NCBI GenBank assembly: GCA_012932295.1
Contig: JAAONU010000019.1
Coordinates: 31,101,913 to 31,165,912 of the forward strand
Origin: Cyclina sinensis
Taxonomy: Eukaryota; Mollusca; Bivalvia; Venerida; Veneridae
Reading direction: 5' to 3'
Length of the DNA: 64,000 bases
The position numbers and the translations under genes are program-made. Under the pieces are notes generated by a model that saw only the letters and a program-made list of their open reading frames with translations, was not told where the DNA came from and searched no databases. Below, piece by piece: positions 20,401 to 63,704 of the stretch (within the stretch, counting starts at the first letter, position 1; each line of letters begins with the position of its first letter).

Positions 20401-21865
20401 CCAGCCTGGTCATGCTACACAAAATAAAAAACAATCAGGTCAAAGTTGATCACAATCACCTTACAAACACAAGAAACAGCAAATTCCTCATCCCACAATC
20501 AAAAACCCAACATCACATGAACTCATTTTTCCCAAGGCCTATACGACTCTGGAACGAATTACCAACCGAGATTAAGGCTACCCCAACTTTCTTCCTTTCT
20601 TTCTTCCGATAATGACTTCGATCAAGACTGATCATTACGTCATGTGGGTGGCAAATTAGCAGCCAGATGGGTTAAAAAAAAAAAAAAAAAAAATATTCAT
20701 GTATAATACACCATTAAAAGAAAATTTGAGGCCAAACTGCTCTGAGATTATAATTACATGCGGAAGTAGCAAGCCTAGCCTGTTAAAACTATGTACAGGG
20801 TTGTACCACATTACATTGAACTAATTGCCTGTTTAAAGGAGTCCACTGTGCAAATGGAAACAGTTGACTCTGGCAGGCAGTTCCAGGCTGATATTAACCT
20901 AGGAAAGAAAGAGTACTTAAAACAGTCTGTAAGTGGAGAGGGTCTTGAATACTGAAAGGGGTGACTATGTCTGGTTTGAAGTGACCTACTTGTAACTGGT
21001 GTTAGATACATGTCCTTATCAATAAACACAAGGTTATAATGTATTTTGTAGAAGAAGGTAAGACCTGAAACTTCTCTTCTATGTTCAAGGCTGTCTAAAT
21101 CTAAGTCTGTTAACATGTCACCCACACAACTTGACCTACGCCACCTTCTACATGCCCATCTTGCCGCAGTGCGCTGTACTTTTTCAATCTTTTGTATGTT
21201 CTGTTGGGTATGTGGGTTCCATATAGGGGACGCATACTCAACCTGGGGTCTGACTAAAGTTTTGTATGCCATGAGTCTTGTGGCCTCTGGTGCAAAGGAA
21301 AGGTTACGATGTAGGAAACCAAGTGTTCGAGTGGCCTTGCCGGCCACACTGTCTATATGTTTGGACCAATCTAGGGTGTTGGTTAGGGAAAGGCCCAACT
21401 GAGTGGACTAAACAAGTTTTATAGATTTTAAGTACTTAAAATAAATGTTTAAGTAAGATCTTCAGTTAAATCTTGTTTTCTTTGTTATTATCTTTTATAA
21501 TTTTAATGTTCCTGACACGCGCCTGCCTAATATAGTCAGTATCGACTTTTGGCAGTAATAAGTTGAAGTTGAAGCATAGATTTTAAACATTCAAAATAAA
21601 TTATTAAGTAAGATCATTAATAAAATCTTGTTTTCTTTGTTATTATCTTTTATAATTTTAATGTTCTTGACACGCGCCTGCTTAGTATAGTCAGTATTGA
21701 CCTCTGACAGTAATAAGTTGGACTAGATATCGCAATCTACGATGACTGCCTCACACCTCACGAGTATTATGGGCAGGAAATTTGACAAAGAAACTTACTT
21801 TGAGATGAAGCGTGAGTACTAAATGCAAGTACAAAGCCGAGTTTCAGGAGAAAATTCGATTTCAT
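2277..21865 (-). CDS. TCTN: Tectonic family protein (ciliary transition zone), 9 coding exons
   Basis: Coding exons in gene order: 21865-21799, 17591-17488, 16621-16371, 15966-15065, 14802-14685, 13526-13422, 12493-12314, 12042-11902, 2460-2277. All have GT donors and AG acceptors, and the phases agree throughout. They sum to 2,052 nt, or 683 residues plus TGA. Seen: an N-terminal signal peptide (MKSNFLLKLGFVLAF), a Cys-rich block (CPCDLTERSCDIGCCCDE) diagnostic of Tectonics, a long extracellular-type domain with many N-glycosylation sequons, and one C-terminal membrane segment (GMISLAIIFFVGYLLV) ending SRPFW. Known of the family: Tectonics join the MKS/B9 complex at the ciliary transition zone, gate membrane-protein entry and affect Hedgehog signalling. 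The length and C-terminal anchor fit TCTN2/TCTN3 better than secreted TCTN1, but I cannot fix the paralogue. Intron 8 (2461-11901) is long mainly because of a Gypsy element and a SINE. Confidence 0.88.
2552..2839 (-). mobile_element. tRNA-derived SINE with 13-bp target duplication
   Basis: Read on the minus strand, the head has RNA polymerase III A-box-like (TGGTCCAGTGG) and B-box-like (GAGTTCGATCC) sequences in a tRNA-like fold between GGAGCGG and CCGCTCC. The body is about 200 bp and the tail is A-rich (the T run at 2557-2570 on plus). The 13-bp duplication CCAGTGTCATGCT flanks it at 2539-2551 and 2840-2852. It lies in TCTN intron 8 in the same orientation as the gene. Confidence 0.88.
3129..4247 (+). 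repeat. 5' LTR of Gypsy element
   Basis: It is 1,119 bp. It begins with an inverted repeat (GTGACAAA ... TTTGTCAC, 3130-3149). A TATA box (tatataagag, 3530-3539) is followed by AATAAA at 3574-3579. A 56-bp segment occurs twice (3559-3614 and 4081-4136). The first copy is followed by GTAAGAATC, which looks like a splice donor. Confidence 0.93.
4251..4268 (+). promoter_or_regulatory. candidate tRNA primer-binding site
   Basis: TGGTGGAGAATCCGGG begins 3 nt after the 5' LTR. It starts with the TGG expected to pair with a tRNA CCA end. I did not identify the tRNA. Confidence 0.55.
4611..5114 (+). CDS. gag: Gypsy gag, capsid part
   Basis: The first in-frame ATG is at 4611 in a strong context (accATGG). 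The frame is open from 4278, but the upstream Gln/Thr-rich part has no ATG. The 167-residue product has a retrotransposon capsid-type region (FDWFTCLNPE ... LKAKFLQRF ... VRDFVYSVQTKARQ). It stops at TAA 5112-5114, and the homologous reading continues in the +1 frame without a gap. Confidence 0.8.
   Translation: MAEAPETQGRPLFKIDQVGKFDPCKDDARSWLSRYEYFGSVSATSAELLAKFFGMFLSMGAAFDWFTCLNPEIKQNFELLKAKFLQRFSKRIDPIQITSELFQMKQKTNQSVRDFVYSVQTKARQADIHQDNVLSAINSGLLSHIRADLRRNPPKTLDELIETAEQS
5092..5520 (+). CDS. gag: Gypsy gag, nucleocapsid part in +1 frame
   Basis: This continues gag one frame over. It has no convincing ATG of its own near the start. It carries a zinc knuckle of CCHC type (CYHCNKTGHIQLAC) preceded by a second Cys/His cluster (HLCGACAKPRESHDIRNC). 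It ends at amber TAG 5518-5520. Pol is in the same frame and open immediately after that codon. Confidence 0.78.
   Translation: MKLQNSLKSAYAEHPPQLNFSEATFTEIIKNAIGGVNMVELKQQVESLAANQKSVNSFTTRDSNTYRPQNKFREYSNKGRYQTAKAARRFNNADNYHLCGACAKPRESHDIRNCWAKSKTCYHCNKTGHIQLACNKNITGRQ
5521..9753 (+). CDS. pol: Gypsy pol polyprotein (protease, RT, RNase H, integrase, chromodomain)
   Basis: The frame is open from 5521, directly after the gag amber codon; the first ATG is at 5626. Counting residues from 5593: aspartic protease DSGS at about 57; reverse transcriptase YVDD at about 496; RNase H STDASD at about 643; integrase zinc-binding His/Cys cluster from about 910; integrase catalytic residues in HLDIL (978), VTDRGSNF (1039) and VVERVNS (1075); a GPY-type module (about 1216); and a C-terminal chromodomain (YYRIKWLGLDASHNTWELED). 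Between the last two lies a short repeated acidic linker (DGIV-x-DNDQ, three times). No internal stop or frameshift is seen across more than 1,380 codons, so the enzyme part looks intact. Confidence 0.94.
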   Translation, partial: GSSPAIGKRGSQSDRQNNNKIWKQVKQDKPFRKLKMSSKKRFSSNSKSEKFNIPSIASATVLEKNYINVKINDLDVKALVDSGSDLCCINKSLLKKFGIMTIDNSVFKQVRGISGKTIQVKGTVNLIIMVGDSSFSQKFHVFDNIHHSLIIGHDFLKTNKCKLNYDTLQFETGVPSLKSLSTFKVGLARLTGSVTLQPLSETLVPVRLSRIGHDGVGIVEPIQSLFEKNIALARAVVRSDNGRASCKLLNPLPFEVTLKSGMVVWKLLPVDESSIKKFALCEDDMGEMNGKEDGSDVCVNSLSEVYCDEVLNRLGISADSSVLTTSQKLKLKEFIVKNEDMFATDTSQLGCTSFHSHNIETGNAPPQRQNPYRTSPQVKREIENHTKDLLNNDIIEPSDSMWSSPVIMCKKKDGTFRMAIDYRRLNAVTKPINFPLPRFEDVVDSVAENNSKIFSVLDLRSGFHQIPLDPETKHKTTFVTHEGSFNFKRLPYGLRNAPIAFQTVMAHVLRGINFKFALVYVDDIMIHSSNFDQHLQHLQIVFDRLREADLKLQPKKCKFAADCVEYLGHYFSNTGIEVNPDKIEAVKSFPKPKTQKNVRAFLGLCNYYRKFIAGFSELAGPLNDLLKKDKDFEWSEACEKSFRQLKDRLTSTPILVFPDMSKPFILSTDASDSAVGFVLGQVDDEKRERVIAYGGRSLRGNETKWSIHEKECLALIEAIKQFHPYLANSKFTVFTDNLGMKYIQSLKDLNGRKGRWAMKLQGYDFEIIHKPGLKNGNADALSRRTYESENKNSNGVNVACVENVQTEYLQVDINYDVTDKVSDEVPLLAAMDIADDDDDDDTDSIKVSSMDNKSSLSKEQWNCPELGPILSFLVNEPEDHKLKKEMSYLTDQYLVRDNVLYHICEPRRKKNNRQVEPFTQVAVPCSLRQDVMKAYHEGHAHLGFDKTYFAIRSKFHWRRMYADIEKHLKECKDCQLSKRQYGKCKAPLCPIPVASHSFSRIHLDILGPLPLTKDKFKYILVVVDSFSHWCESFPLRTQEASEIAKILFEEIFCRYGAPDVIVTDRGSNFLSKLVTAVCERFQVTRHHTSSFHPQSNSVVERVNSDLGQAMRTLCHENQDNWADLIPAIMMAFRNSVSATTGFTPYQVLFGRQMRLPIDTSLVPRENLPVNVKQHVEHLNQQIKVTELLVKANRIGQQVRQKILYDRTDKKPSFHVGQKVLLSKESITPGLSRKLTKKYLGPYEIVELGPNFTYKLRSVDNGKLMKSLINANRLKLYHSSVVHGYQDGIVNDNDQDGIVHDNDQNGIVHANGNNAVNGNESFQDDDSDASDDVDPRTDVNQNTKTPERIIKYKRQNRINYYRIKWLGLDASHNTWELEDTVPKKMRDEYHSKFTSTNRRRRSKKLTVFKKP
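9754..10684 (+). other. noncoding spacer between pol and 3' LTR
   Basis: Over 900 bp separate the pol stop from the purine tract. It has many stops in all frames and no env-like ORF. Confidence 0.6.
10685..10697 (+). other. polypurine tract of Gypsy element
   Basis: The purine-rich 'gaggcaggggaag' ends two bases before the 3' LTR, the expected position for the plus-strand primer. Confidence 0.7.
10699..11809 (+). repeat. 3' LTR of Gypsy element
   Basis: It is 1,111 bp and matches the 5' LTR except for an 8-bp deletion near 11432 and one C-to-T change near 11464. It carries the same TATA box (11100-11109) and the same internal 56-bp duplication. Confidence 0.93.
12650..13020. repeat. degenerate dispersed repeat (TGACC type)
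   Basis: Phrases such as 'gatcatcaaaacaatcatt' and 'gaccttgag' repeat imperfectly in this block and resemble 700-1100. There is no TIR or duplication that I can define. It lies in a TCTN intron. Confidence 0.4.
13636..13806. mobile_element. piggyBac-type MITE with TTAA ends
   Basis: A 163-bp body (13640-13802) lies between two TTAA tetramers (13636-13639, 13803-13806). The ends are inverted repeats: CCCTTAACCTGCTG on the left and CAGCAGGTTTAGGG on the right. The TTAA target and CCC-starting ends fit non-autonomous piggyBac elements. It lies in TCTN intron 5/6 territory and carries no ORF. Confidence 0.85.
15065..15966 (-). CDS. TCTN: TCTN exon 4: main extracellular domain
   Basis: At 902 nt this is the largest exon of the gene, with about 300 residues. 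It is rich in N-x-S/T sequons (NNT, NDS, NVT, NIT, NMT, NST), as expected for a secretory-pathway protein. A central low-complexity linker (DQSTPTPSYNNNNG) splits it. It reads phase 2 in and phase 1 out. Confidence 0.88.
16371..16621 (-). CDS. TCTN: TCTN exon 3
   Basis: This exon continues the Cys-rich region (ECSADEKQTFDGC) and then carries aromatic-rich sequence (DWFPVLCVIFEYN, FYEWQYKLAENIQ). It is 251 nt, phase 0 in and phase 2 out, matching its neighbours. Confidence 0.85.
16871..17392. repeat. 54/62-bp minisatellite in TCTN intron 2
   Basis: About nine units built on 'tattcaaccaagttaata' and 'gcccttgtgaagcagt' occur in tandem. Long (62 bp) units carry an extra 8-bp 'gtgtatag' that short (54 bp) units lack. 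It lies mid-intron between exons 3 (16621) and 2 (17488) and does not touch a splice site. Confidence 0.92.
17488..17591 (-). CDS. TCTN: TCTN exon 2: Cys-rich Tectonic signature
   Basis: It encodes 35 residues including CPCDL, CDIG and CCCDE. This CPCDL-x(n)-CD-x(2)-CCCD pattern near the N-terminus is the clearest family mark of Tectonics. It is entered in phase 1 and left in phase 0 at CGATGAG|GTAAGA on the minus strand. Confidence 0.88.
17593..19930. other. TCTN intron 1, part without recognisable genes
   Basis: AT-rich intron sequence with a C-rich tract (18503-18520) and scattered 'ggtcaaggtcaa' words around 18050-18280. The short ORFs here have no recognisable domains. Confidence 0.5.
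19935..20692 (+). mobile_element. non-LTR retrotransposon 3' fragment, plus strand, broken
   Basis: The translation shows the C-terminal region of a CR1/Jockey-like reverse transcriptase: MEFNPDKCKEL, then KYLGVTISSNLNWSSHI in another frame, then RPQVKYCSTIWHPWQ and the VQRSAARYV motif (20166-20612). Frameshifts and a 5' truncation show it is dead. An A-run at 20673-20691 may be its tail. Confidence 0.85.
20740..21411 (-). mobile_element. non-LTR retrotransposon 3' fragment, minus strand
   Basis: An open frame from 21398 to 20811 encodes 195 residues of an RT C-terminus: LGLSLTNTLDWSKHID at the start, VRPQVEYASPIWNPHTQ, then VQRTAARW. It is 5' truncated near 21411 but otherwise uninterrupted. 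It is clearly different in sequence from the plus-strand copy at 19935-20692, so two related families inserted in opposite orientation. Confidence 0.87.
21418..21720. repeat. tandem duplication of about 150 bp near the shared promoter
   Basis: Two imperfect direct copies share 'aaatcttgttttctttgtta' and 'gacacgcgcctgc...tatagtcagtat...cagtaataagttg'. The first runs from about 21418 to 21564, the second from about 21577 to 21720. They are about 80 bp from TCTN exon 1. Confidence 0.8.
21799..21865 (-). CDS. TCTN: TCTN exon 1: start codon and signal peptide
   Basis: The ATG is at 21865-21863. Twenty-two codons give a short basic start, a hydrophobic core (FLLKLGFVLAF) and a small-residue end (STHASSQ), a classical secretory signal. 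The exon ends in phase 1 before GTAAGT. The start is chosen because it gives the expected signal peptide and joins in phase to the Cys-rich exon at 17591. Confidence 0.82.
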
Positions 21866-22197
21866 GTTTAAAAAGCATCTCAGATTTTACAGAAACAAGA
21901 ACATGCACGTAAATCGGCTTCCCCCTCCATTTGTTTATATGTCTCTAGACGTATGTAACGGCTATTCTTATTGGTTGAAATAATTCATCGAGGTTGTACA
22001 TAACTAATTCAAGCTGTAAAATAGTGTATTACAGCCCAAAAATTGTTGACTGGTTTATGCGTTTTCCGCATTGATAAATAGATTTGGAATGGTATGTCCT
22101 AGGACCAATGACGTCATATATTGCGACTACTATGTAATAAATATTAAACTCGCAGTTGCATCGATTTTACTGTTCCTGCATAACGTTAACTACAATT
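21866..22197. promoter_or_regulatory. bidirectional promoter between TCTN and BCAS3
   Basis: Only 332 bp separate the two divergent start codons. The gap holds an inverted CCAAT box (ATTGG at 21970-21974) and CCAATGACGTCA (22105-22116), a CCAAT box overlapping a full CRE (TGACGTCA, 22109-22116). No clear TATA box is placed for either gene. NF-Y plus CREB/ATF sites are typical of shared promoters of broadly expressed genes. I looked for an RFX X-box, expected for ciliary genes, and found no convincing match. Confidence 0.65.
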
Positions 22198-57095
<34,898 letters not shown>

Positions 57096-57899
57096 AAAGG
57101 AAGCGGATTTGGTCAGGACAAACACCAGTAAAAATCCTGAAATTATCAGTGAACAGTTGCAAGTATTCCAAACTAGGGACAGGAAATTGTTCTGTGTATA
57201 GTGGTCACAGTGGAAATTCTTACGAAACGTATACAAAAACGAAACAAAAACGCTGAAATTACTATTGGACTCTTGTAACTGTGTATAAGAAATCAGTGAA
57301 AGTTTTTTTATATATATAATTATGGCACTCGCAGACTAACGCTAATTAAAATTGCTTCTGGCTGGGACGAAAAAGAAGATATGGCCAGATCATTGTTGTA
57401 CAAATTGTTGTTGGACGATTCTGAAGGTTGAAAGTACAATTTTCAGTTTAAATTGTAATATGTGAAGAAAGAATTTATAGTATCAGATATTTTCTCTATA
57501 TTTTCATTTACCTTTGATAACAGTGGCATTGTCTTTTGCTCTAGTGATGTTTTATCTTTTCTTTGATATATATGGTTGCATTGTCAAACGCAATGTTAAA
57601 TGCATTTCACGTAATGGTGAAAAATAGATTTATTCACAGGCACTTTTCAGAGTGAATCATTCCCTTTAGAATAGTTTTGGTGAAATGATTTATGATCTCG
57701 TTACAGTTGTGTTCAGTTTAGAAAAAAAAAGTCTTTTATTTTGTCTTTTTGTTTACTTGTATTTTAAGCGGTTGATTTTCACAGTGATACTCTCTGTATG
57801 TTTAGGTAGTTATGACCGTTTGTCTTTACCTCTGTTTTTCACATGGATGAAATGTCTCGACTTTCAACATCTTTGAAGTTGGTACCCAATCTTTACCCT
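57096..57899 (+). other. BCAS3 short-isoform 3' UTR
   Basis: Sequence after the TGA has no coding signal; short ORFs such as 57685-57876 lack recognisable content. It leads directly into the inverted array, which may be transcribed as part of the 3' UTR. Confidence 0.5.
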
Positions 57900-59450
57900 G
57901 CTGGCAGACATTGTTTGTACTCTTTCCGCTTGTTCAAGCAGTCTGATCATCTGACAGGTAATAGCTGTACTCTTTTGACTTGTCCAATCAGTCTGATCAT
58001 CTGACAGGTGATAGCTGTACTCTTTTGACTTGTCCAAGCAGTCTGATCATCTGACAGGTAATAGCTGTACTCTTTTGACTTGTCCAAGCAGTCTGATCAG
58101 CTGGCAGGTATTGGCTGTAATCTTGCGACTTGTCCATGCAGTCTGATCATCTGGCAGGTATTGGCTGTACTCTTGCGACTTGTCCATGCAGTGTGATTTT
58201 CTGGCAGGTATTGGCTATATTCTTTCGACTTGTCCATGCAGTCTGATCATCTGGTAGGCATTGGCTGTACTCTTGCGACTTGTCCATGCGGTCTGATCAT
58301 CTGACAGCTATTGACTGAACTCTTTTGACTTGTCCATGCAGTCTGATCATCTGACAGGTAATAGCTGTACTCTTGCGACTTGTCTATGCAGTCAGATCAT
58401 CTAACAGATATTGACTGTACTCTTGCGACTTGTCTATGCAGTCAGATCATCTGACAGATATTGACTCTACTCTTTCGAGTTGTACTCTTTCAGTCTGATC
58501 ATCTGTCAGGCATTGGCTGTACTCTTGCGACTTGTCTGATCAGACTGCATGTACAAGTTGCAAGAGTACAGACAATGTCTGCAAGATGATCAGACTGTAT
58601 GGACATTTTGCAAGAGTACCGCCAGTGCCTGCTAGGTGATAAGACAGCATGGCCAAGTCGCAAGAGTACAGCCAATGTCTGCCAGATGATCAGACTGTAT
58701 GGGCATGTCGCAAGAGTACAGCCATGCCTGCCAGATGATAACACATCATGGACAAGTCGAAAGAGTACAGCCAATGTCTACCAGATGATCAGACATCATG
58801 GACATGTCGCAAGAGTACAGCCAATGACTGCCAGATGATAACATATCATGGACAAGTGGCAAGAGTACATGATAAGACAGCATAGACAAGTCGCAAGAAA
58901 ACAACCAATGCTTGCCAGATGATCAGACTGTATGGACAAGTTGGAAGAGTACAGCCAATGTCTGCCAGATGATCAGACTGTAAGGACAAGTGGCAAGAGT
59001 ACATGATAAGACAGCATAGACAAGTCGCAAGAGTACAGCCGATGTCTGCCAGATGATCAGACTGTAAGGACAAGTGGCAAGAGTACATGATAAGACAGCA
59101 TAGACAAGTCGCAAGTGTACAGCCAATGTCTGCCAGATGATCAGACTGTAATGACAAGTGGCAAGTGTACATGATAAGACAGCATAGACAAGTCGCAAGA
59201 AAACAACCAATGCTTGCCAGATGATCAGACTGCATGGACAAGTTGCAAGAGTACAGCCAATACCTGCCAGATGTTAAGACATCATGGACAAGTCGCAAGA
59301 GTACAACCAGTACCTGCCAGATGGTCATCTGGCAGACATTTGTAATACTCTTGCGACTTGGCCATACAGTCTACACATCTGGTAGACATTGGTTGTACGC
59401 CTAAGACTTGTCCATGCAGCCTGATCTTCTGGCAGACACTAGCTATACCC
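57900..59450. repeat. 50-bp minisatellite that reverses orientation twice (giant palindrome)
   Basis: Forward units ('cagtctgatcatctgacagg' ... 'ctgtactcttgcgacttgtc') run 57900-58539 at 50-bp steps. Reverse-complement units run 58540-59323, and forward units resume from 59326. The first switch is at the perfect palindrome GTCTGATCAGAC (58534-58545), the second at CTGCCAGATG-GT-CATCTGGCAG (59314-59335). Confidence 0.93.
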
Positions 59451-60850
59451 CAGCATTGTTCCCTGTTCTGTTAGTCGGTTTACAGTTTCGACGCCTAAAA
59501 ATGATAAATGGGTCTTCTTAAATTGAGTGATGGATCATACATATGAGAAATTCAATAGGTAAAGTTTTTCTTATTAAAAGACGATAGTTGTAAACCAATT
59601 TATACATGAATCTTGGTTGCTTTTGAAAACTTAGTCTTTTTTATTTCCTTGGTAAAAGTTAGTTTTATAAGTACTACAGTATCAATGTATTTCATGTAAA
59701 AGTTTTGCTTTTAGACATGCATATGAACTTCACAGTCACCACAATTTTATATTTTTTATTGTATTTCTTTGTTTGCTTTTTTTGTTCTTGTTTTATTTGC
59801 TGCTTTTTTTTAATTTTCAGCAATAGCAGCGTTTAAGTCTCGCAAAAGTCTCTTGCTATAGCCTCCCTTGAAAAATAAGATGTCTTTGCTTGTCAATATA
59901 CTGTTGAAATTTCTTTAAGAATCTGTATGTTTTAAGTTTCATATTTAATCAGTCCCCAAGAAATATCAGTAATGCTATATACAAATGAAATATTGAAAGT
60001 TTCCAGCGTTAGAAGTCAATTCACATGACGAAGAGCTTTTTGCTTTCCAGGCTGAGTTTACATATTTGACAACTGTAGAATGGGCATTAAGTATTTTCGT
60101 TAAGAAATATTTATTCTATTTCGAACTATGTCTAAGTTAAGAAACATTTGTCCGTGAAATCAGAATACTTTGGACTTAAATGAAGTATTTTGAAATCATT
60201 ATCATAGTAATGTTTTTGTGGAAACATTGTCAATTAAGTGAGTGTTTGTGTTTAAAAAATAAACCCTAAGTATTTCAGCAGTTTTCTGTAAAAGATATAC
60301 ACATAATTGTATCTTATACCAGAGTAAAGAGTTACTTTAGAAAAAAAGATCGACCAAGTTTAAAGTTTTTGTAGGACTACTGTGATTAATTGTTGAGATT
60401 GTCTATGAATTTTGTTATTCTCATGGTTGTATTATGTTGATAATAACCTCGGGTCAAATTGTTTTGTGTGCTACACCTCAGATGTTTAAACTGTATTTTT
60501 GCTTTATTAAAGATCATTAATATGAAATTATGCATCGTTTGTCAGTGTATTTTTAGAAATAAATTAAATTTCCGAACTTGGACTTGCAAATTGGAATTAA
60601 GTCGTCACCGAAAGCAAGAAAGCTCGAAACATACATTTGCCTATCAGCGAAAAAATAGCGCGCGAGAAAACATTTTAAATGCAGCCATTTTGAAGTAGGT
60701 AAAGATGGGAACAAAGACTAAATATAGATACGTAAATAGTAACAGTTGCTTTATGGAGTAACTGCAACGTATTATCTTGCCGTTTCTGTTAAATTCGTTA
60801 TACTTTCAGAGTACATAGCTTGGTTTATGAAATGAACGCCGTAGTTCACT
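59451..60850. other. AT-rich stretch without recognisable features
   Basis: I see no gene. AATAAA-type hexamers at about 60259 and 60557 are candidates for the distal BCAS3 poly(A) site. The ORF at 60459-60698 has no recognisable domain. Confidence 0.45.
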
Positions 60851-63704
60851 ACAGTCATAGTAACAAGAACACTTTAAAGATATAACAGACCAAAACTCCT
60901 TGCTACAGTAATAGCTACAAGAACACTTTTACTCCTTTAAAGATATAACAGACAAAAAATCCCTGCCACAGTAATAGCTACAAGAACACTTTTACTCCTT
61001 TATAGATATAACAGAACCAAAAATCTTCTCTACAGTCATAGTTACAAGAACACTTTATAGGTATAACAGACCAAAAATCCTTGCTACAGTAATAGCTACA
61101 AGAACACTTTTTCTCCTTTATAGATATAACAGAACCAAAAATCTTCTCTACAGTCATAGCTACAAGAACACTTTTACTCCTTTATAGATATAACAGAACC
61201 AAAAATCTTCACTACAGTCATAGTTACATGAACACTTTTACTCCTTTATAGATATAACAGAACCAAAAATATTCTCTACAGTCATAGCTACAAGAACACT
61301 TTTTCTCCTTTTTAGATATAAATAACAGAACCAAAAATCTTCTCTACAGTCATAGCTACAAGAACACTTTTACTCCTTTATAGATATAACAGAACCAAAC
61401 ATCTTCACTACAGTCCTAGTTACAAGAACACTTTTACTCCTTTATAGATATAACAGAACCAAAAATCTTCTCTACAGTCATAGCTACAAGAACACTTACT
61501 CCTTTATAGATATAACAGAACCAAAACTCTTCTCTACAGTCATAGCTACAAGAACACTTTTACTCCTTTATAGATATAACAGAACCAAAAATCTTCTCTA
61601 CAGTTAACGCTACAAGAACACTTTTACTCCTTTATAGATATAACAGAACCAAAAATCTTCTCTACAGTTAACGCTACAAGAACACTTTTACTCCTTTATA
61701 GATATAACAGAACCAAAAATCTTCACTACAGTTAACGCTACAAGAACACTTTTACTCCTTTATAGATATAACAGAACCAAAAATCTTCTCTACAGTCATA
61801 GCTACAAGAACACTTTTACTCCTTTATAGATATAACAGAACCAAAAATCTTCTCTACAGTCATAGCTACAAGAACACTTTTACTCCTTTATAGATATATC
61901 AGAACCAAAAATCTTCTCTACAGTCATAGCTACAAGAACACTTTTACTCCTTTATAGATATAACAGAACCAAAAATCTTCTCTACAGTCATAGCTACAAG
62001 AACACTTTTACTCCTTTAAAGATATAACAGACCAAAAATCCTTGCTACAGTAATAGCTACAAGAACACTTTTACTCCTTTATAGATATAACCGAACCAAA
62101 AATCTTCTCTACAGTCATAGCTACAAGAAAACTTTTACTCCTTTATAGATATAACCATACCAAAAATCTTCTCTACAGTCATAGTTACAAGAACACTTTT
62201 ACTCCTTTATAGATATAACAGAACCAAAAATCTTCTCTACAATCATAGCTACAAGAACACTTTTACTCCTTTATAGATATAACAGAACCAAAAATCTTCA
62301 CTACAGTCATAGTTACAAGAACACTTTTACTCCTTTATAGATATAACAGACCCAAAAATCTTCACTACAGTCATAGCTACAAGAACACTTTTACTCCTTT
62401 ATAGATATAACAGAACCAAAAATCTTCACTACAGTTAACGCTACAAGAACACTTTTACTCCTTTATAGATATAACAGAACCAAAAATCTTCTCTACAGTC
62501 ATAGCTACAAGAACACTTTTACTCCTTTATAGATATAACAGAACCAAAAATCTTCACTACAGTTAACGCTACAAGAACACTTTTACTCCTTTATAGATAT
62601 AACAGAACCAAAAATCTTCTCTACAGTCATAGTTACAAGAACACTTTTACTCCTTTATAGATATAACAGAACCAAAAATCTTCTCTACAGTCATAGTTAC
62701 AAGAACACTTTTTCTCCTTTATAGATATAACAGAACCAAAAATCTTCACTACAGTTAACGCTACAAGAAGACTTTTACTCCTTTATAGATATAACAGAAC
62801 CAAAAATCTTCACTACAGTCATAGTTACAAGAACACTTTTACTCCTTTATAGATATAACAGACCCAAAAATCTTCACTACAGTCATAGCTACAAGAACAC
62901 TTTTACTCCTTTATAGATATAACAGAACCAAAAATCTTCACTACAGTTAACGCTACAAGAACACTTTTACTCCTTTATAGATATAACAGAACCAAAAATC
63001 TTCTCTACAGTCATAGCTACAAGAACACTTTTACTCCTTTATAGATATAACAGACCCAAAAATCTTCACTACAGTTAACGCTACAAGAACACTTTTACTC
63101 CTTTATAGATATAACAGACCCAAAAATCTTCACTACAGTTAACGCTACAAGAACACTTTTACTCCTTTATAGATATAACAGAACCAAAAATCTTCACTAC
63201 AGTTAACGCTACAAGAACACTTTTACTCCTTTATAGATATAACAGAACCAAAAATCTTCTCTACAGTCATAGCTACAAGAACACTTTTACTCCTTTATAG
63301 ATATAACAGAACCAAAAATCTTCTCTACAGTCATAGCTACAAGAACACTTTTACTCCTTTATAGATATAACAGAACCAAAAATCTTCACTACAGTTAACG
63401 CTACAAGAACACTTTTACTCCTTTATAGATATAACAGAACCAAAAATCTTCTCTACAGTCATAGCTACAAGAACACTTTTACTCCTTTATAGATATAACA
63501 GAACCAAAAATCTTCTCTACAGTCATAGCTACAAGAACACTTTTACTCCTTTATAGATATAACAGAACCAAAAATCTTCACTACAGTTAACGCTACAAGA
63601 ACACTTTTACTCCTTTATAGATATAACAGAACCAAAACTCTTTACTACAGTCATAACTACAAGAACACTTGTACTCCTTTATAGATATAACAGAACCAAA
63701 AATC
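60851..63704. repeat. 64-bp minisatellite, about 45 copies, two main unit types
   Basis: The unit contains 'ctacaagaacacttttactc' and 'ctttatagatataacagaac' and repeats at 64 bp (for example 61601 to 61665). Two common versions differ in a short block, 'tctctacagtcatagct' and 'tcactacagttaacgct', and are interspersed along the array. The first few units, nearest BCAS3, are the most diverged and include shorter ones. Confidence 0.95.

Noticed and set aside
21866..22197. RFX X-box for the ciliary gene
   Set aside because: I found no match close to GTNRCC(0-3N)RGYAAC on either strand by eye.
58499..59328. Minus-strand ORFs rich in LATC and CLIM repeats
   Set aside because: They are translations of the 50-bp inverted minisatellite.
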